Source: Actinobacillus indolicus
GTDB taxonomy: Bacteria; Pseudomonadota; Gammaproteobacteria; Enterobacterales; Pasteurellaceae
NCBI RefSeq assembly: GCF_901764975.1
Contig: NZ_CABFKH010000007.1
Span: 3,753-67,752 of the forward strand
Reading direction: 5' to 3'
DNA length: 64,000 bases
Shown here: one piece after another, positions 10,105-18,832 of the stretch
Numbering within the stretch: the first letter of the stretch is position 1
Layout: each line of letters starts with the position of its first letter
Translations under genes and position numbers: made by a program
Notes under the pieces: generated by a model
The model's database searches: none
What the model was told of the DNA's origin: nothing
What the model saw: the letters and a program-made list of their open reading frames with translations, nothing else

Positions 10105-10824
10105 TTAGGTAAGAGGCACTTTTTGAGAAAGCCTTAAGCCAATAGGAATATTATTTTCAATCTGAACATTTGCTTTATAGGCAAGTGCGTGTACCTTTTC
10201 GCTCAGTGCAACGCTGAACAGTTCTGCATATTTCGGATCGATCTGCTTCGCCACTTCAAACCGTTCAATCCCTGTGTGTAAAATCGCAAAGAAAATGACT
10301 GCTTGTTGATCTTGTTGAGCAATGGATGTCAGCTCTCGTAGATGTTTTTGCCCACGTGTTGTTTTGGCATCAGGGAACATCCCTACCCCTTTATCTACCA
10401 ATAAAGTCGTTGATTTGACTTCAACAAAGCAATCCGCTAAGCCTTGCTGTTTTAACAGAAAATCAATACGGCTATTTTCTTCACCATATTTCTGTTCAGG
10501 TTGAATTTCGGTGTAATCTGCTAATTCGCCGATCCATTTATTTTCCAAGGCTTCAGCCACAAGTTGATTTGCCCGTTGGGTGTTTACGCAAATAAAATCG
10601 CCTGCTTGCGTTTGTGTGAGTTCCCAAGTATGAGCGTATTTGCGTTTGGGATTATCGGATGTAGAAAACCAAACAGTATCCCCTGCATTTGCACAACCTG
10701 TCATGGCACCTGTGTTGGGGCAGTGAATTGTGATTTGTTCGCCATTCGGCAAGAGAATATCCGCTAAAAAGCGTTTATAGCGTTGGATTAAAATACCCGA
10801 TGTCAATGTTGGGAAAATCATCAA
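10105..10824 (-). CDS. sfsA: SfsA family protein (sugar fermentation stimulation)
   Basis: A 239-residue member of the SfsA family, which has an OB-like N-terminal part and a nuclease-like C-terminal part; the biochemical role in the family is unsettled. Recognised by [36 protein letters not shown] and [16 protein letters not shown], the last two in the region resembling a PD-(D/E)XK core. Its start overlaps the stop of the upstream VOC gene by 4 bases, so the two are co-translated. Confidence 0.95.
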   Translation of the reverse strand: MMIFPTLTSGILIQRYKRFLADILLPNGEQITIHCPNTGAMTGCANAGDTVWFSTSDNPKRKYAHTWELTQTQAGDFICVNTQRANQLVAEALENKWIGELADYTEIQPEQKYGEENSRIDFLLKQQGLADCFVEVKSTTLLVDKGVGMFPDAKTTRGQKHLRELTSIAQQDQQAVIFFAILHTGIERFEVAKQIDPKYAELFSVALSEKVHALAYKANVQIENNIPIGLRLSQKVPLT

Positions 10825-11213
10825 TCTATCTCGTAAAATTCAAGGGGTAAATCATCGGGATCACGGAAAAAGGTGTAGCGTTTCCCTGTTAATTCATCAA
10901 TGCGAATCGGTTCAGAAATAACCCCTTTTTGCGCTAATTCTGCGACAGCGTGTTCAATATTTTGGACTTTAAAGGCTAAATGGCGTAGCCCGCAAGCTTC
11001 GGGGGCATTGACGCGTTTGGGTGGATGGGGAAAACTGAACAGTTCAATTTGCGAACCATCAGTAAAACGTAAATCCAATTTATAGCTTTGTCGTTCTGCA
11101 CGATAGGTTTCTGCGATAATCTCTGCGCCGAGAATATCGGTGTAAAACGATTTAGATTTGGCATAATCAGAAACGATAAGTGCCACATGGTGAAAACCGA
11201 TTATTGATTTCAT
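10821..11213 (-). CDS. VOC-fold metalloprotein, GloA2/YaeR type
   Basis: A 130-residue single VOC unit (glyoxalase I / dioxygenase superfamily). Visible features are an N-terminal metal-ligand His pair ([16 protein letters not shown]), a central GLRHLAFKV His and a C-terminal [11 protein letters not shown]lu, the usual spacing for a metal site. It is closest in pattern to E. coli YaeR, whose substrate is not established. It is not the classical lactoylglutathione lyase. Overlaps sfsA by 4 bases. Confidence 0.85.
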   Translation of the reverse strand: MKSIIGFHHVALIVSDYAKSKSFYTDILGAEIIAETYRAERQSYKLDLRFTDGSQIELFSFPHPPKRVNAPEACGLRHLAFKVQNIEHAVAELAQKGVISEPIRIDELTGKRYTFFRDPDDLPLEFYEID

Positions 11214-11322
11214 ATTGTCCTTTTAACAAGCGGTGACTTTTACGCAAAGTTTTGCAAAATTTTAGCGAAATCTGACCGCTTGCGATACTATGAGATGTTT
11301 TTTTGAAGTGTACTCTATCTCT

Positions 11323-12468
11323 ATGAAAAAAGAAAAATCTGAATTTCCTTTAGCGCAATCCCATATCGATGCCCCTTTTGCCAAAGGCGTATTGGCGTGG
11401 TATCAGCAATACGGGCGTAAACATCTGCCGTGGCAACAAAATAAAACCTTGTATGGCGTTTGGTTATCCGAAGTGATGTTACAGCAAACCCAAGTCGCAA
11501 CGGTTATTCCCTATTTTGAGCGTTTTATTCAACGTTTTCCCACCATTGTTGATTTAGCCAATGCACCGATTGATGAAGTGTTGCATTTATGGACGGGATT
11601 AGGCTATTACGCAAGGGCAAGAAATTTGCATAAAGCGGCACAACAAATTCGAGATGAATTTGGTGGTCAGTTTCCAACGGATTTTGCCGATGTGTTTGCA
11701 CTTTCAGGTGTCGGCAGAAGTACCGCGGGGGCGGTACTCTCTTCGGTACTTGATGCTCCTTACCCGATTTTAGATGGCAATGTTAAACGTGTGCTTTCTC
11801 GTTATTTTGCTGTCGAAGGTTGGTCGGGGGAAAAAGCGGTTGAAAATAAATTGTGGGATCTGACCGCTCGTGTTACACCAACTTCGCAAGTGGCGGATTT
11901 TAATCAGGCGATGATGGATTTAGGAGCGATGATTTGCACACGTTCTAAGCCGAAATGCTCCCTTTGCCCGTTAGAAAAGGAGTGTCAGGCAAATGCTAAA
12001 CAGGCTTGGGCGGATTTTCCAGCCAAAAAACCGAAAAAGGCGTTGCCTGAAAAACAGAGCTATTTTTTGATTTTAAAACAGGGGACAAAAGTTTTATTAG
12101 AAAAGCGTGAAGCAAAAGGGCTTTGGGGCGGGCTTTATGTCTTTCCACAATTTGAACATTTAGAGGATCTCAAGCGGTCAGTTTCAGGCAAAAATGTGCA
12201 ATTTACTCAATTAATTGCCTTTCGGCATACTTTTAGCCATTTTCATTTGGATATTTATCCTATTTTGGCGGAACTTAGTTTACAAAAAAATGCCGAAATC
12301 CTACTGCTTGGGGTGGCAGAAAATCAGGGAAATTATCATTTGCGTGTATCTTCAACAGCGGATTATTGGTATGATTTAACTCAACCTAGCGAAGTGGGTT
12401 TAGCAACCCCGATAAAACGCATTTTAGATGAATTAACTTTGACATTAGGACAGAAAAATGGCGCGTAA
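11323..12468 (+). CDS. mutY: Adenine DNA glycosylase MutY
   Basis: This removes adenine opposite 8-oxoguanine. The start at 11323 follows family alignment; an in-frame ATG at 11290 would add 11 residues, and neither start has a strong ribosome site. In the 381-residue form the catalytic Glu is E50 ([12 protein letters not shown]), the helix-hairpin-helix is [14 protein letters not shown], and Asp151 lies in [11 protein letters not shown]. The 4Fe-4S ligands C205, C212, C215 and C221 show the C-X6-C-X2-C-X5-C spacing. The C-terminal NUDIX-like domain that reads 8-oxoG is present. The gene overlaps yggX by 11 bases. Confidence 0.97.
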   Translation: MKKEKSEFPLAQSHIDAPFAKGVLAWYQQYGRKHLPWQQNKTLYGVWLSEVMLQQTQVATVIPYFERFIQRFPTIVDLANAPIDEVLHLWTGLGYYARARNLHKAAQQIRDEFGGQFPTDFADVFALSGVGRSTAGAVLSSVLDAPYPILDGNVKRVLSRYFAVEGWSGEKAVENKLWDLTARVTPTSQVADFNQAMMDLGAMICTRSKPKCSLCPLEKECQANAKQAWADFPAKKPKKALPEKQSYFLILKQGTKVLLEKREAKGLWGGLYVFPQFEHLEDLKRSVSGKNVQFTQLIAFRHTFSHFHLDIYPILAELSLQKNAEILLLGVAENQGNYHLRVSSTADYWYDLTQPSEVGLATPIKRILDELTLTLGQKNGA

Positions 12469-12733
12469 CGTATTTTGTGCATATTTGAAGCAAGAAGCAG
12501 AAGGCTTAGATTTTCAGCTTTATCCGGGGGAATTGGGTAAACGGATTTTTGATTCCATCAGTAAACAAGCATGGTCAGAATGGATTAAAAAACAGACAAT
12601 GTTAGTCAATGAGAAAAAACTCAATATGATGAATCCTGAACATCGTAAATTGTTAGAAACGGAAATGGTGAATTTTCTGTTTGAAGGAAAAGATGTGCAT
12701 ATTGAAGGCTATGTACCTGTAGAGTCAAAATAA
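12458..12733 (+). CDS. yggX: Fe(2+)-trafficking protein YggX
   Basis: A 91-residue member of the YggX family, linked to iron handling and protection of Fe-S clusters. Typical are the N-terminal [20 protein letters not shown] with its single Cys and the block [16 protein letters not shown]. It sits directly behind mutY, an Fe-S enzyme, with overlapping reading frames, the usual gammaproteobacterial order mutY-yggX-mltC. Confidence 0.97.
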   Translation: MARNVFCAYLKQEAEGLDFQLYPGELGKRIFDSISKQAWSEWIKKQTMLVNEKKLNMMNPEHRKLLETEMVNFLFEGKDVHIEGYVPVESK

Positions 12734-12745
12734 AGAGATACCCCA

Positions 12746-13840
12746 ATGAATAAATATAAAAAATTCCTGCCGTTATTGGTGCTAATTCCTTTTTTAGCAT
12801 CTTGTGGAAGCGATACACCAGCGAGAAAAAGCTCTAAAAAGCCTCGTCCAGATTATTCTAAAGATACCAATGGGTTAGATATTTTGATGGGGCAATTCTC
12901 CCGCAATATTGATCAAATTTGGGGTGTTAATGAACTGCTCCAAGCAAGTCAAAAAGACTATGTAAAATATACGGACAAATATTACACCCGTAGCCATATC
13001 AGCTTTGAAGACGGTCAAATTACCATTGAAACATTAGGCGACCAAAACCGCTTGCGTAATTCGATTATTCATACTTTGTTAATGGGTTCTGACGCATCAG
13101 GTATTGACTTATTCGCATCGGGTGATGTGCCTATTAGTAGTAACCCATTCTTAGCGGGTCAGGTAGTTGATCAATTTGGTCGTTCTGTTACGAATATTGC
13201 GATTGCAAATGACTTTGCGACTTACCTCATTCAAAATAAATTAAAAACACGTCGTTTACAGAATGGACATACTGTGACTTATGTCTCTATTCCAATGGCT
13301 GCGAACCATGTGGAAGTTCGTGCAAGACGTTATTTACCAATTGCTCGTAAAGCAGCAAAACAATATAACATTGATTTGAGTCTAATTTTAGGGATTATGG
13401 AGGTTGAATCTGCCTTTAACCCATATGCGGTAAGCTATGCGAATGCGATTGGTTTAATGCAGGTGGTTCCTCGTACGGCTGGGCGTGATATTTTTGCTCG
13501 TAAAGGCTGGGGCGGTCAGCCAGATCGTGATTATTTGTATGATCCAACCCAAAATATTGATTCTGGTACGATGTACTTAACGATTCTACGTGATGAATAT
13601 TTAGATGGCATTACGGATCCAACATCAAAACGTTATGCGATGATTTCTGCTTATAACAGTGGTGCGGGAGCGGTATTAAGAGTGTTTGATAGCGATAAAT
13701 GGGAAGCGATTGAGCGTATTAATAACCTAGATTCAGGGGCGATTTATCGCATTTTAACCACGGCACACCCATCTTCGCAGGCAAGAAATTACTTGGTGAA
13801 GGTGAATAAAGCTCAACAAAAATACCGTAACGTAAGATAA
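12746..13840 (+). CDS. mltC: Membrane-bound lytic murein transglycosylase C
   Basis: A 364-residue lipoprotein. The signal ends in the lipobox LASC with the lipidated Cys at residue 20. The C-terminal half is an SLT domain: the catalytic Glu lies in [15 protein letters not shown], followed by [13 protein letters not shown] and the [13 protein letters not shown] motif. It cleaves peptidoglycan glycan strands with anhydro-MurNAc formation at the inner face of the outer membrane. Third gene of the mutY operon. Confidence 0.97.
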   Translation: MNKYKKFLPLLVLIPFLASCGSDTPARKSSKKPRPDYSKDTNGLDILMGQFSRNIDQIWGVNELLQASQKDYVKYTDKYYTRSHISFEDGQITIETLGDQNRLRNSIIHTLLMGSDASGIDLFASGDVPISSNPFLAGQVVDQFGRSVTNIAIANDFATYLIQNKLKTRRLQNGHTVTYVSIPMAANHVEVRARRYLPIARKAAKQYNIDLSLILGIMEVESAFNPYAVSYANAIGLMQVVPRTAGRDIFARKGWGGQPDRDYLYDPTQNIDSGTMYLTILRDEYLDGITDPTSKRYAMISAYNSGAGAVLRVFDSDKWEAIERINNLDSGAIYRILTTAHPSSQARNYLVKVNKAQQKYRNVR

Positions 13841-13914
13841 CACGTTGTTTTTTAAACAAATTGAATAAAAAGCGATCCATCAATCAGATTTTTTTATTTT
13901 TTTGAAAAAAACGT

Positions 13915-13950
13915 TTGACGAGCGGGGCGAAAATCAGCATAATGCGCCCC
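13915..13950 (+). promoter_or_regulatory. Sigma-70 promoter of the tRNA genes with GC-rich discriminator
   Basis: TTGACG (13915-13920) and CATAAT (13938-13943) are 17 bp apart and are followed by GCGCCCC. A GC-rich discriminator is typical of stable-RNA promoters under stringent control. Confidence 0.85.
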
Positions 13951-13963
13951 GTAACGACGAGAT

Positions 13964-14039
13964 GCCTCGATAGCTCAGTCGGTAGAGCAGGGGATTGAAA
14001 ATCCCCGTGTCGGTGGTTCGATTCCGCCTCGAGGCACCA
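13964..14039 (+). tRNA. tRNA-Phe (GAA)
   Basis: This is a 76-base cloverleaf. The acceptor stem GCCTCGA pairs with TCGAGGC, the D arm is TAGCTCAGTCGGTAGAGCA, the anticodon GAA sits in GGGGATTGAAAATCCCC, the T loop is GGTTCGATTCC, and the CCA end is encoded. Confidence 0.97.
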
Positions 14040-14058
14040 TTTCATGTTACAACTCTTT

Positions 14059-14134
14059 TCCTCCTTAGTTCAGTCGGTAGAACGGTGGACTGTTAATCCA
14101 TATGTCGCAGGTTCGAGTCCCGCAGGAGGAGCCA
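14059..14134 (+). tRNA. tRNA-Asn (GTT)
   Basis: A 76-base cloverleaf. TCCTCCT pairs with AGGAGGA, the anticodon GTT sits in GGACTGTTAATCC, the T loop is GGTTCGAGTCC, and CCA is encoded. It is cotranscribed with tRNA-Phe, 19 bases downstream. Confidence 0.97.
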
Positions 14135-14141
14135 TATTTTG

Positions 14142-14172
14142 AAACCCTGATGAGAAATCATCAGGGTTTTTT
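14142..14172 (+). terminator. Terminator of the tRNA transcript
   Basis: A perfect 12-bp stem (14142-14153 with 14158-14169) with a GAAA loop, followed by T residues. Confidence 0.93.
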
Positions 14173-14273
14173 GCTTTTGTTTATTTTATTCATTGAATAA
14201 AGTTCATTTTTACTAAAAAATATTTTAATTTTGTGATCTCGCTCCAATTTTTGAATATTGGTTGAAATATTTC

Positions 14274-14390
14274 TTCACATTAATAAACCACTTAGAGTAT
14301 GATTATGGCATCCAATAACTATAAGAAAGATTCCTCAATATCGTCGAATTTTTATGCGGCATTATGTATCCAATAATGTCGCATTTTTTA
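14274..14390 (+). ncRNA. Candidate small RNA: promoter plus intrinsic terminator with no gene
   Basis: The stretch between the tRNA terminator and dapF has no ORF. It contains TTCACA (14274-14279), an 18-bp gap, TATGAT (14298-14303), and 50 bases later a 12-bp stem (14354-14365 with 14373-14384) followed by TTTTTA. A transcript of about 80 bases from roughly 14309 to 14390 is predicted. No known RNA family was recognised, so this is a guess from signals alone. Confidence 0.35.
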
Positions 14391-14426
14391 TTTGCAAAAA
14401 ATGGGAAGGAACTGACCGCTTGTGAT

Positions 14427-14457
14427 AAAAAGTCCCGCCAAATGAGCAGGACTTTTT
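14427..14457 (-). terminator. Terminator after dapF
   Basis: AAAAAGTCC...GGACTTTTT inverted repeat with one internal mismatch, 6 bases past the dapF stop on the minus strand. Confidence 0.8.
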
Positions 14458-14463
14458 CTTTCA

Positions 14464-15288
14464 CTATAATTTGATAAAGCCGTCATAAATATGCTCGGCA
14501 TCGCCCGTCATATACAGCGGATTGCCTTCGCCATTCCACTCAATATGTAACGAACCACCGGGCAAATCCACCTGCACTTGATTATCCAACAACCCTTGCA
14601 TAATCCCTACCGCAACAGCCCCACAAGCACCGCTGCCACAAGCTTGCGTTTCTCCTGCGCCACGCTCAAACACTCTCAGTTTGATATGATTACGATCGAT
14701 CACCTGCATAAAACCGATATTAGCTCGTTCAGGGAAACGTTCATGGCGTTCAAGTAACGCACCCAATTCATTCACATTTGCCGTTTGAATATCATCAACT
14801 TGGAGCACACAATGCGGATTTCCCATAGAAACGACACCACATAACACAGTTTGAAGATCGGTACGTAAAATATAGTTTTTCTCAAATTTATTTGCAGTAA
14901 AAGGGATTTGAGCTGGCTCCCAAATCGGTTCTCCCATATTTACTCGCACTTGCCCATCATCTTTTAAGCTCAACACCATTTTGCCTTTTGCGGTGCTGAC
15001 GCCAATGTCTTGTTTATTGGTCAATCCTTTGAGCGTTACGAAACGCGCAAAACAGCGTGCGCCATTACCACATTGTGAGACCTCGCTACCATCCGCATTA
15101 AAAATACGGTAGTGGAAATCCAGTTCAGGATCATAAGGTGGCTCGACTAATAAGAGTTGATCAAAGCCAATACCACGATTACGATCAGATAATTTACGGA
15201 TAATCTCTTCTGTTAAGTAAACATTCTGAGTCACTCCATCAATGACCATAAAATCATTGCCTAATCCGTGCATTTTTGAGAATTGCAT
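14464..15288 (-). CDS. dapF: Diaminopimelate epimerase
   Basis: A 274-residue enzyme that interconverts LL- and meso-diaminopimelate for lysine and peptidoglycan synthesis without a cofactor. Both catalytic cysteines are present: C73 in [14 protein letters not shown] and the second in [13 protein letters not shown]. The N-terminus [17 protein letters not shown] is standard. It is transcribed alone, divergent from the Dcu carrier. Confidence 0.98.
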   Translation of the reverse strand: MQFSKMHGLGNDFMVIDGVTQNVYLTEEIIRKLSDRNRGIGFDQLLLVEPPYDPELDFHYRIFNADGSEVSQCGNGARCFARFVTLKGLTNKQDIGVSTAKGKMVLSLKDDGQVRVNMGEPIWEPAQIPFTANKFEKNYILRTDLQTVLCGVVSMGNPHCVLQVDDIQTANVNELGALLERHERFPERANIGFMQVIDRNHIKLRVFERGAGETQACGSGACGAVAVGIMQGLLDNQVQVDLPGGSLHIEWNGEGNPLYMTGDAEHIYDGFIKL

Positions 15289-15445
15289 ATTTTTTCCTAC
15301 GATTAGAATTCTTTATTGATCTAGATTATAACGATAACAGATATTTATGCTATATTTCATCCGTTTTTATTAAAAGGGCGAGTTATCGCCAAAATTATTG
15401 ACCCATATATATGGGCTTTGTTATTAAATTACAATGGAGCAATTT

Positions 15446-16768
15446 ATGTCAGCTATGTTTCTTCTGCAATTTGCCGTTGTGTTACTCTGTATTTTAATCG
15501 GTGCACGCCTCGGCGGTATTGGTTTAGGGGTAATGGGCGGTTTAGGTTTAGCAGTCCTATCTTTTGGATTTGGCTTAAAACCTGCGGGTCTTCCAATCGA
15601 TGTAATGTTTATGATTATGGCCGTCGTTTCTGCAGCTGCGGCAATGCAAGCAGCAGGTGGTTTGGATTACATGATCAAAATCGCAACGAACATTTTACGT
15701 CGTAATCCAAAACATATTACCTTTATCGCACCTGCGGTAACTTGGACATTTACCTTTTTAGCAGGTACGGGCCACGTAGCGTATTCTGTGTTACCTGTGA
15801 TTGCAGAAGTGAGCCGTCACAATGGTATTCGCCCTGAACGTCCGCTTTCAATGGCTGTGATTGCATCACAATTTGCGATTGTAGCAAGCCCAATTGCAGC
15901 TGCTGTTGTATCTGTCGCAGCAATGCTTGAACCACAAGGTTACAGTATTGGTGATATTTTATCTGTCACTATTCCAGCTACCGTATTAGGTATCTTCTGT
16001 GCTTGTTTATTTGTGAATAAAATGGGTAAAGAATTAAAAGATGACCCGAACTATCAACGTTTACTGCAAGATCCTGAATATGTTGCACGTAATCATTCAG
16101 ATACTAACCCAACAGATATCAAAATTAGCCCAACAGCAAAAACATCAGTAGGCTTATTCTTATTTGGTGCATTGTTGGTTGTGTTCATGGGTACATTCAA
16201 AGAGTTACGCCCAGTTTTTGACGGCAAACCAATGGGCATGGCACACACCATTGAAATCGTGATGTTAAGCGTTGCAGCATTAATTATGCTTATCTGTAAA
16301 CCAAACGGCAATGCCATTACCCAAGGTTCTGTATTCCACGCAGGTATGCGTGCGGTAATTGCCATCTTCGGTATTGCATGGATGGGAGACACCTTAATGG
16401 ATGCACACATGACCGAAGTAAAAGACATGGTAAAAGGCTTAGTAGAAGCTGCGCCATGGGCATTTGCCTTTGCACTCTTTGTACTTTCTGTATTAGTAAA
16501 CAGCCAAGGTGCAACAGTCGCAACTTTATTCCCATTAGGTATTGCATTAGGCATTCCAGCACCAGTTTTAATCGGGGTATTTGTGGCAGTAAATGGTTAT
16601 TTCTTTGTACCTAACTACGGCCCAATTATTGCCTCCATTGACTTCGATACCACGGGTACGACGAAGATTGGTAAATATATCTTCAACCACAGCTTTATGA
16701 TTCCAGGCTTACTCAGCATGGTATTCAGTATTATCATCGGATTACTATTAGCGAATGTCATTCTCTAA
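15446..16768 (+). CDS. Anaerobic C4-dicarboxylate transporter, Dcu family
   Basis: The start at 15446 is chosen because TGGAG lies 6 bases upstream; the ATG at 15434 overlaps that site. This gives 440 hydrophobic residues with about ten to twelve membrane spans. Family marks are [64 protein letters not shown] and [18 protein letters not shown]. Dcu carriers exchange fumarate or aspartate for succinate during fumarate respiration. Features of both DcuA and DcuB are seen, so the subtype is left open. A CCCATATATATGGG palindrome lies at about 15404-15417. Its terminator has been split by the insertion sequence downstream. Confidence 0.9.
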   Translation: MSAMFLLQFAVVLLCILIGARLGGIGLGVMGGLGLAVLSFGFGLKPAGLPIDVMFMIMAVVSAAAAMQAAGGLDYMIKIATNILRRNPKHITFIAPAVTWTFTFLAGTGHVAYSVLPVIAEVSRHNGIRPERPLSMAVIASQFAIVASPIAAAVVSVAAMLEPQGYSIGDILSVTIPATVLGIFCACLFVNKMGKELKDDPNYQRLLQDPEYVARNHSDTNPTDIKISPTAKTSVGLFLFGALLVVFMGTFKELRPVFDGKPMGMAHTIEIVMLSVAALIMLICKPNGNAITQGSVFHAGMRAVIAIFGIAWMGDTLMDAHMTEVKDMVKGLVEAAPWAFAFALFVLSVLVNSQGATVATLFPLGIALGIPAPVLIGVFVAVNGYFFVPNYGPIIASIDFDTTGTTKIGKYIFNHSFMIPGLLSMVFSIIIGLLLANVIL

Positions 16769-16782
16769 AAATCTTAATCAAT

Positions 16783-16794
16783 AAAAAAGCGAGC
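16783..16794 (+). terminator. Left arm of the dcu terminator, split by the insertion sequence
   Basis: The arm AAAAAAGCGAGC pairs with GCTCGCTTTTTT at 18195-18206. Without the inserted element the two arms would be separated by only 5 bases (TTAAT), a textbook terminator. Confidence 0.85.
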
Positions 16795-16823
16795 TTAATG
16801 ATCTGACCCCAAAAAGTTAGACA

Positions 16824-17618
16824 CTATTCAAAGGACTGGTTTCGATATTGTATCGGGCTCAGTCCTTTTAGTTTTAATTGAATGCGCTCTTCATTGTAGT
16901 AACGCACATAGTCATTTATTGACTGCTCAAGTTCATCAATGCTTTCAAAGGTTTTTCCATAAAAACATTCTATTTTCATTCGCCCAAAAAAACTTTCCAT
17001 CGCAGCATTATCTAGACAATTTCCCTTCCTAGACATACTTTGCTGAATCCCATTGTGTTGATAGCTGTGCATTTGATAATGGATGCCTTGGTCTGAATGT
17101 AATATCGGATTGGCATTTTTCGGGAGTTTCTTAACCGCTTGTAAGAGCATTTTTTGCACAAATGCACCACTTGGACTACGACTTAATCCATAAGCGATTA
17201 ACTCATTATTAAAACAATCTAGAATCGGTGAAAAATACAGTTTTTCTGCTTTCACACTAAATTCCGTGATGTCTGTGAGCCATTTCTCATTCGGACGGTT
17301 CGCTTTAAAGTTTCTTTGTAACAGATTCGGGGCGAGCCTGCCTTGCTCACCTCGGTAAGCATTGTATTTACGCCGTTTCTTCGTGTAGACTTGTAATCCC
17401 ATTGCTTGAATCAAGCGTTGTACTCGCTTGTGATTAACCCTCTCTAACTTCGCCGTCACTCGGCGATAACCATAATTTGGCTCTTTCCGCTTAATTTCTC
17501 GAATCTGTGCTTTTAATTCACTATCTTTATCTAACTTCGGCTGTTGATGATAGAAGAATGTGCTACGTGCTAACTTGGCGATGGGCAAAAGTATCTCTAA
17601 CGGATAATGTGCTCTCAA
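16824..17618 (-). CDS. IS3-family transposase OrfB (integrase core)
   Basis: A 264-residue frame with an HTH_21-like N-terminal region (EPNYGYRRVTAKLERVNHKR) and an rve integrase core. The catalytic Asp lies in LTDITEF, the second Asp in LHSDQGIHYQ, and the Glu in CLDNAAMESFFGRMK, ending with YYNEERIQLKLKGLSP. The annotated start is TTG. The working product is more likely an OrfA-OrfB fusion made by -1 frameshifting at 17672-17678, since the OrfB frame is open back to that site. Confidence 0.92.
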   Translation of the reverse strand: MRAHYPLEILLPIAKLARSTFFYHQQPKLDKDSELKAQIREIKRKEPNYGYRRVTAKLERVNHKRVQRLIQAMGLQVYTKKRRKYNAYRGEQGRLAPNLLQRNFKANRPNEKWLTDITEFSVKAEKLYFSPILDCFNNELIAYGLSRSPSGAFVQKMLLQAVKKLPKNANPILHSDQGIHYQMHSYQHNGIQQSMSRKGNCLDNAAMESFFGRMKIECFYGKTFESIDELEQSINDYVRYYNEERIQLKLKGLSPIQYRNQSFE

Positions 17619-18133
17619 GCTTTGGACGGTTTCTGCCGTTTGGCTTCGTCCCTTTTTATTATCTCGTCCAACTTTTTTAGAAAAGCAACCTCCGCTTCTA
17701 GTTCGAGAATACGTAGGCGTAAGCGCTCTTCTTCTGTTTTCGGTGGCGGTGGCATTTTAGCGTATTTGGGTTTCATTCTTGGGCGACCTTTAGGTTTGGG
17801 CTGGAGTCCTGTTATACCGTTTTTTAGAAAGGCTTTCAACCACTGGCTAATCGTGCCGCTATTGGAAATACCAAAGTGAAGTGTAGCGTCTTCGGGAGAA
17901 AACCTGCCTGTAAGGATAGATTTAACCACCTTGAGTTTAAACTCAGGAGCATAAATTTTTTTGGAATGCAGAATCACTAAACCGTGAACACCTGAATACT
18001 TATACTGAGCAACCCAGCGTCTAACCGTTTTATCTGATAAACTAAAATAATGAAGTGTGAGAGAAAGATTTTCGTGATGTTCAAAATAGAAATTCACGAC
18101 CTGCTGTTTAAATGTTTGGTTGTATTTAGTCAT
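17615..18133 (-). CDS. IS3-family transposase OrfA (DNA-binding)
   Basis: A 172-residue protein with two helix-turn-helix segments (around residues 15-45 and 68-105). A basic linker GLQPKPKGRPRMKPKYAKM and a C-terminal leucine-zipper-like helix (EEERLRLRILELEAEVAFLK) follow. This is the IS150-type arrangement with two HTHs. The frame overlaps OrfB by 4 bases. Confidence 0.92.
   Translation of the reverse strand: MTKYNQTFKQQVVNFYFEHHENLSLTLHYFSLSDKTVRRWVAQYKYSGVHGLVILHSKKIYAPEFKLKVVKSILTGRFSPEDATLHFGISNSGTISQWLKAFLKNGITGLQPKPKGRPRMKPKYAKMPPPPKTEEERLRLRILELEAEVAFLKKLDEIIKRDEAKRQKPSKA
17672..17678 (-). other. Programmed -1 frameshift site A_AAA_AAG
   Basis: On the minus strand the OrfA frame reads CTA AAA AAG TTG, so the heptamer A_AAA_AAG is in the correct phase for a -1 slip. 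The -1 frame continues without a stop into OrfB. This is the classic IS3-family signal. Confidence 0.85.
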
Positions 18134-18194
18134 AAAAAATCTGCACCTTAATTAGTTGGTTATTTAGTCCAACTTTTGGGGTGCAGATCATAAT

Positions 18195-18206
18195 GCTCGC
18201 TTTTTT
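18195..18206 (+). terminator. Right arm of the dcu terminator, split by the insertion sequence
   Basis: GCTCGCTTTTTT is the partner of the arm at 16783-16794. It now lies 1.4 kb away, on the other side of the IS. Confidence 0.85.
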
Positions 18207-18207
18207 A

Positions 18208-18750
18208 TTACCCAAATTGTTTTTTGATTAAATCTATGAGAAGAGGAAATTCATTCCATCCTTCTCGATCTAAAAAATGTCCCCCTGACGGTAAACGGAT
18301 ATAATCTGCTTGCAAATGTTTGGCTAATTCATCGCTGTATAGATGTGGCACAATCGTATCATCTAGTGCTGCAACAACATAAGATTTAAATGCTAAACAG
18401 CTTGGTGCAACAGCATAGCTATTTGAAAATGAACTCAGTTCTGGAATCGTATCTAACGGCTGATAAAACCCTGAAACAAAAATAGCCGCTTTAGGTTTTA
18501 AAAAGTTTCTCGCCAAAAAGTTAAGCCAAGTAACACAGCCTAAACTGTGGCCGACAACGATAGTCTCATCATCAATAGTCACATGTTCTTCCAAATGTTT
18601 TAACCATTTGTCTGGGTTGGGATTGCTTGAGTCAGGCATATTCAAGCGATGGCACACCACTCCGATTTTTGCTAATTCTTGTTCTAACCATGGAAACCAA
18701 TGTTTATCTGCAGATGCGGTATAACCGTGAACAATATAGACTTTTGCCAT
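18208..18750 (-). CDS. RBBP9/YdeN-type serine hydrolase
   Basis: A 180-residue small alpha/beta hydrolase. The nucleophile elbow is GHSLG, the acid lies in AALDDTIVP and the base in GGHFLDREG, so the Ser-Asp-His triad looks complete. The opening YIVHGYTASADKHWFPWLE is typical of the family. The substrate is unknown for most members. It has its own start signal (AGGAGG) and is separated from lyxK by a hairpin. Confidence 0.88.
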   Translation of the reverse strand: MAKVYIVHGYTASADKHWFPWLEQELAKIGVVCHRLNMPDSSNPNPDKWLKHLEEHVTIDDETIVVGHSLGCVTWLNFLARNFLKPKAAIFVSGFYQPLDTIPELSSFSNSYAVAPSCLAFKSYVVAALDDTIVPHLYSDELAKHLQADYIRLPSGGHFLDREGWNEFPLLIDLIKKQFG

Positions 18751-18765
18751 AAAACCTCCTTAATA

Positions 18766-18821
18766 CAAGTGGTCTGATTTTGCCATATATTTGCAAAAAA
18801 AGGCAAAGATCAGACCGCTTG
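18766..18821 (-). terminator. Paired uptake-signal hairpin after lyxK
   Basis: Arms 18766-18784 and 18802-18821 pair over about 19 bp with few mismatches and contain an uptake signal (AGACCGCTTG) and a variant copy. It lies 12 bases past the lyxK stop and probably ends the yia operon. Confidence 0.7.
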
Positions 18822-18832
18822 ATATGAAATAA

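Larger units (their letters stand above)
16799..18190 (-). mobile_element. IS3-family insertion sequence (IS150-like), complete
   Basis: A 1392-bp element. The ends TGATCTGACCCCAAAAAGTT (left) and the complement of AACTTTTGGGGTGCAGATCA (right) are inverted repeats differing at a few positions and end in TG/CA. A 3-bp target duplication TAA (16796-16798 and 18191-18193) flanks it. It encodes OrfA and OrfB with a frameshift site. All DDE residues are visible, so it may be active. The target was the loop of the dcu terminator. Confidence 0.93.

Noticed and set aside
14041..14058. A third tRNA between tRNA-Phe and tRNA-Asn
   Set aside because: Only 19 bases separate the two; there is no room.
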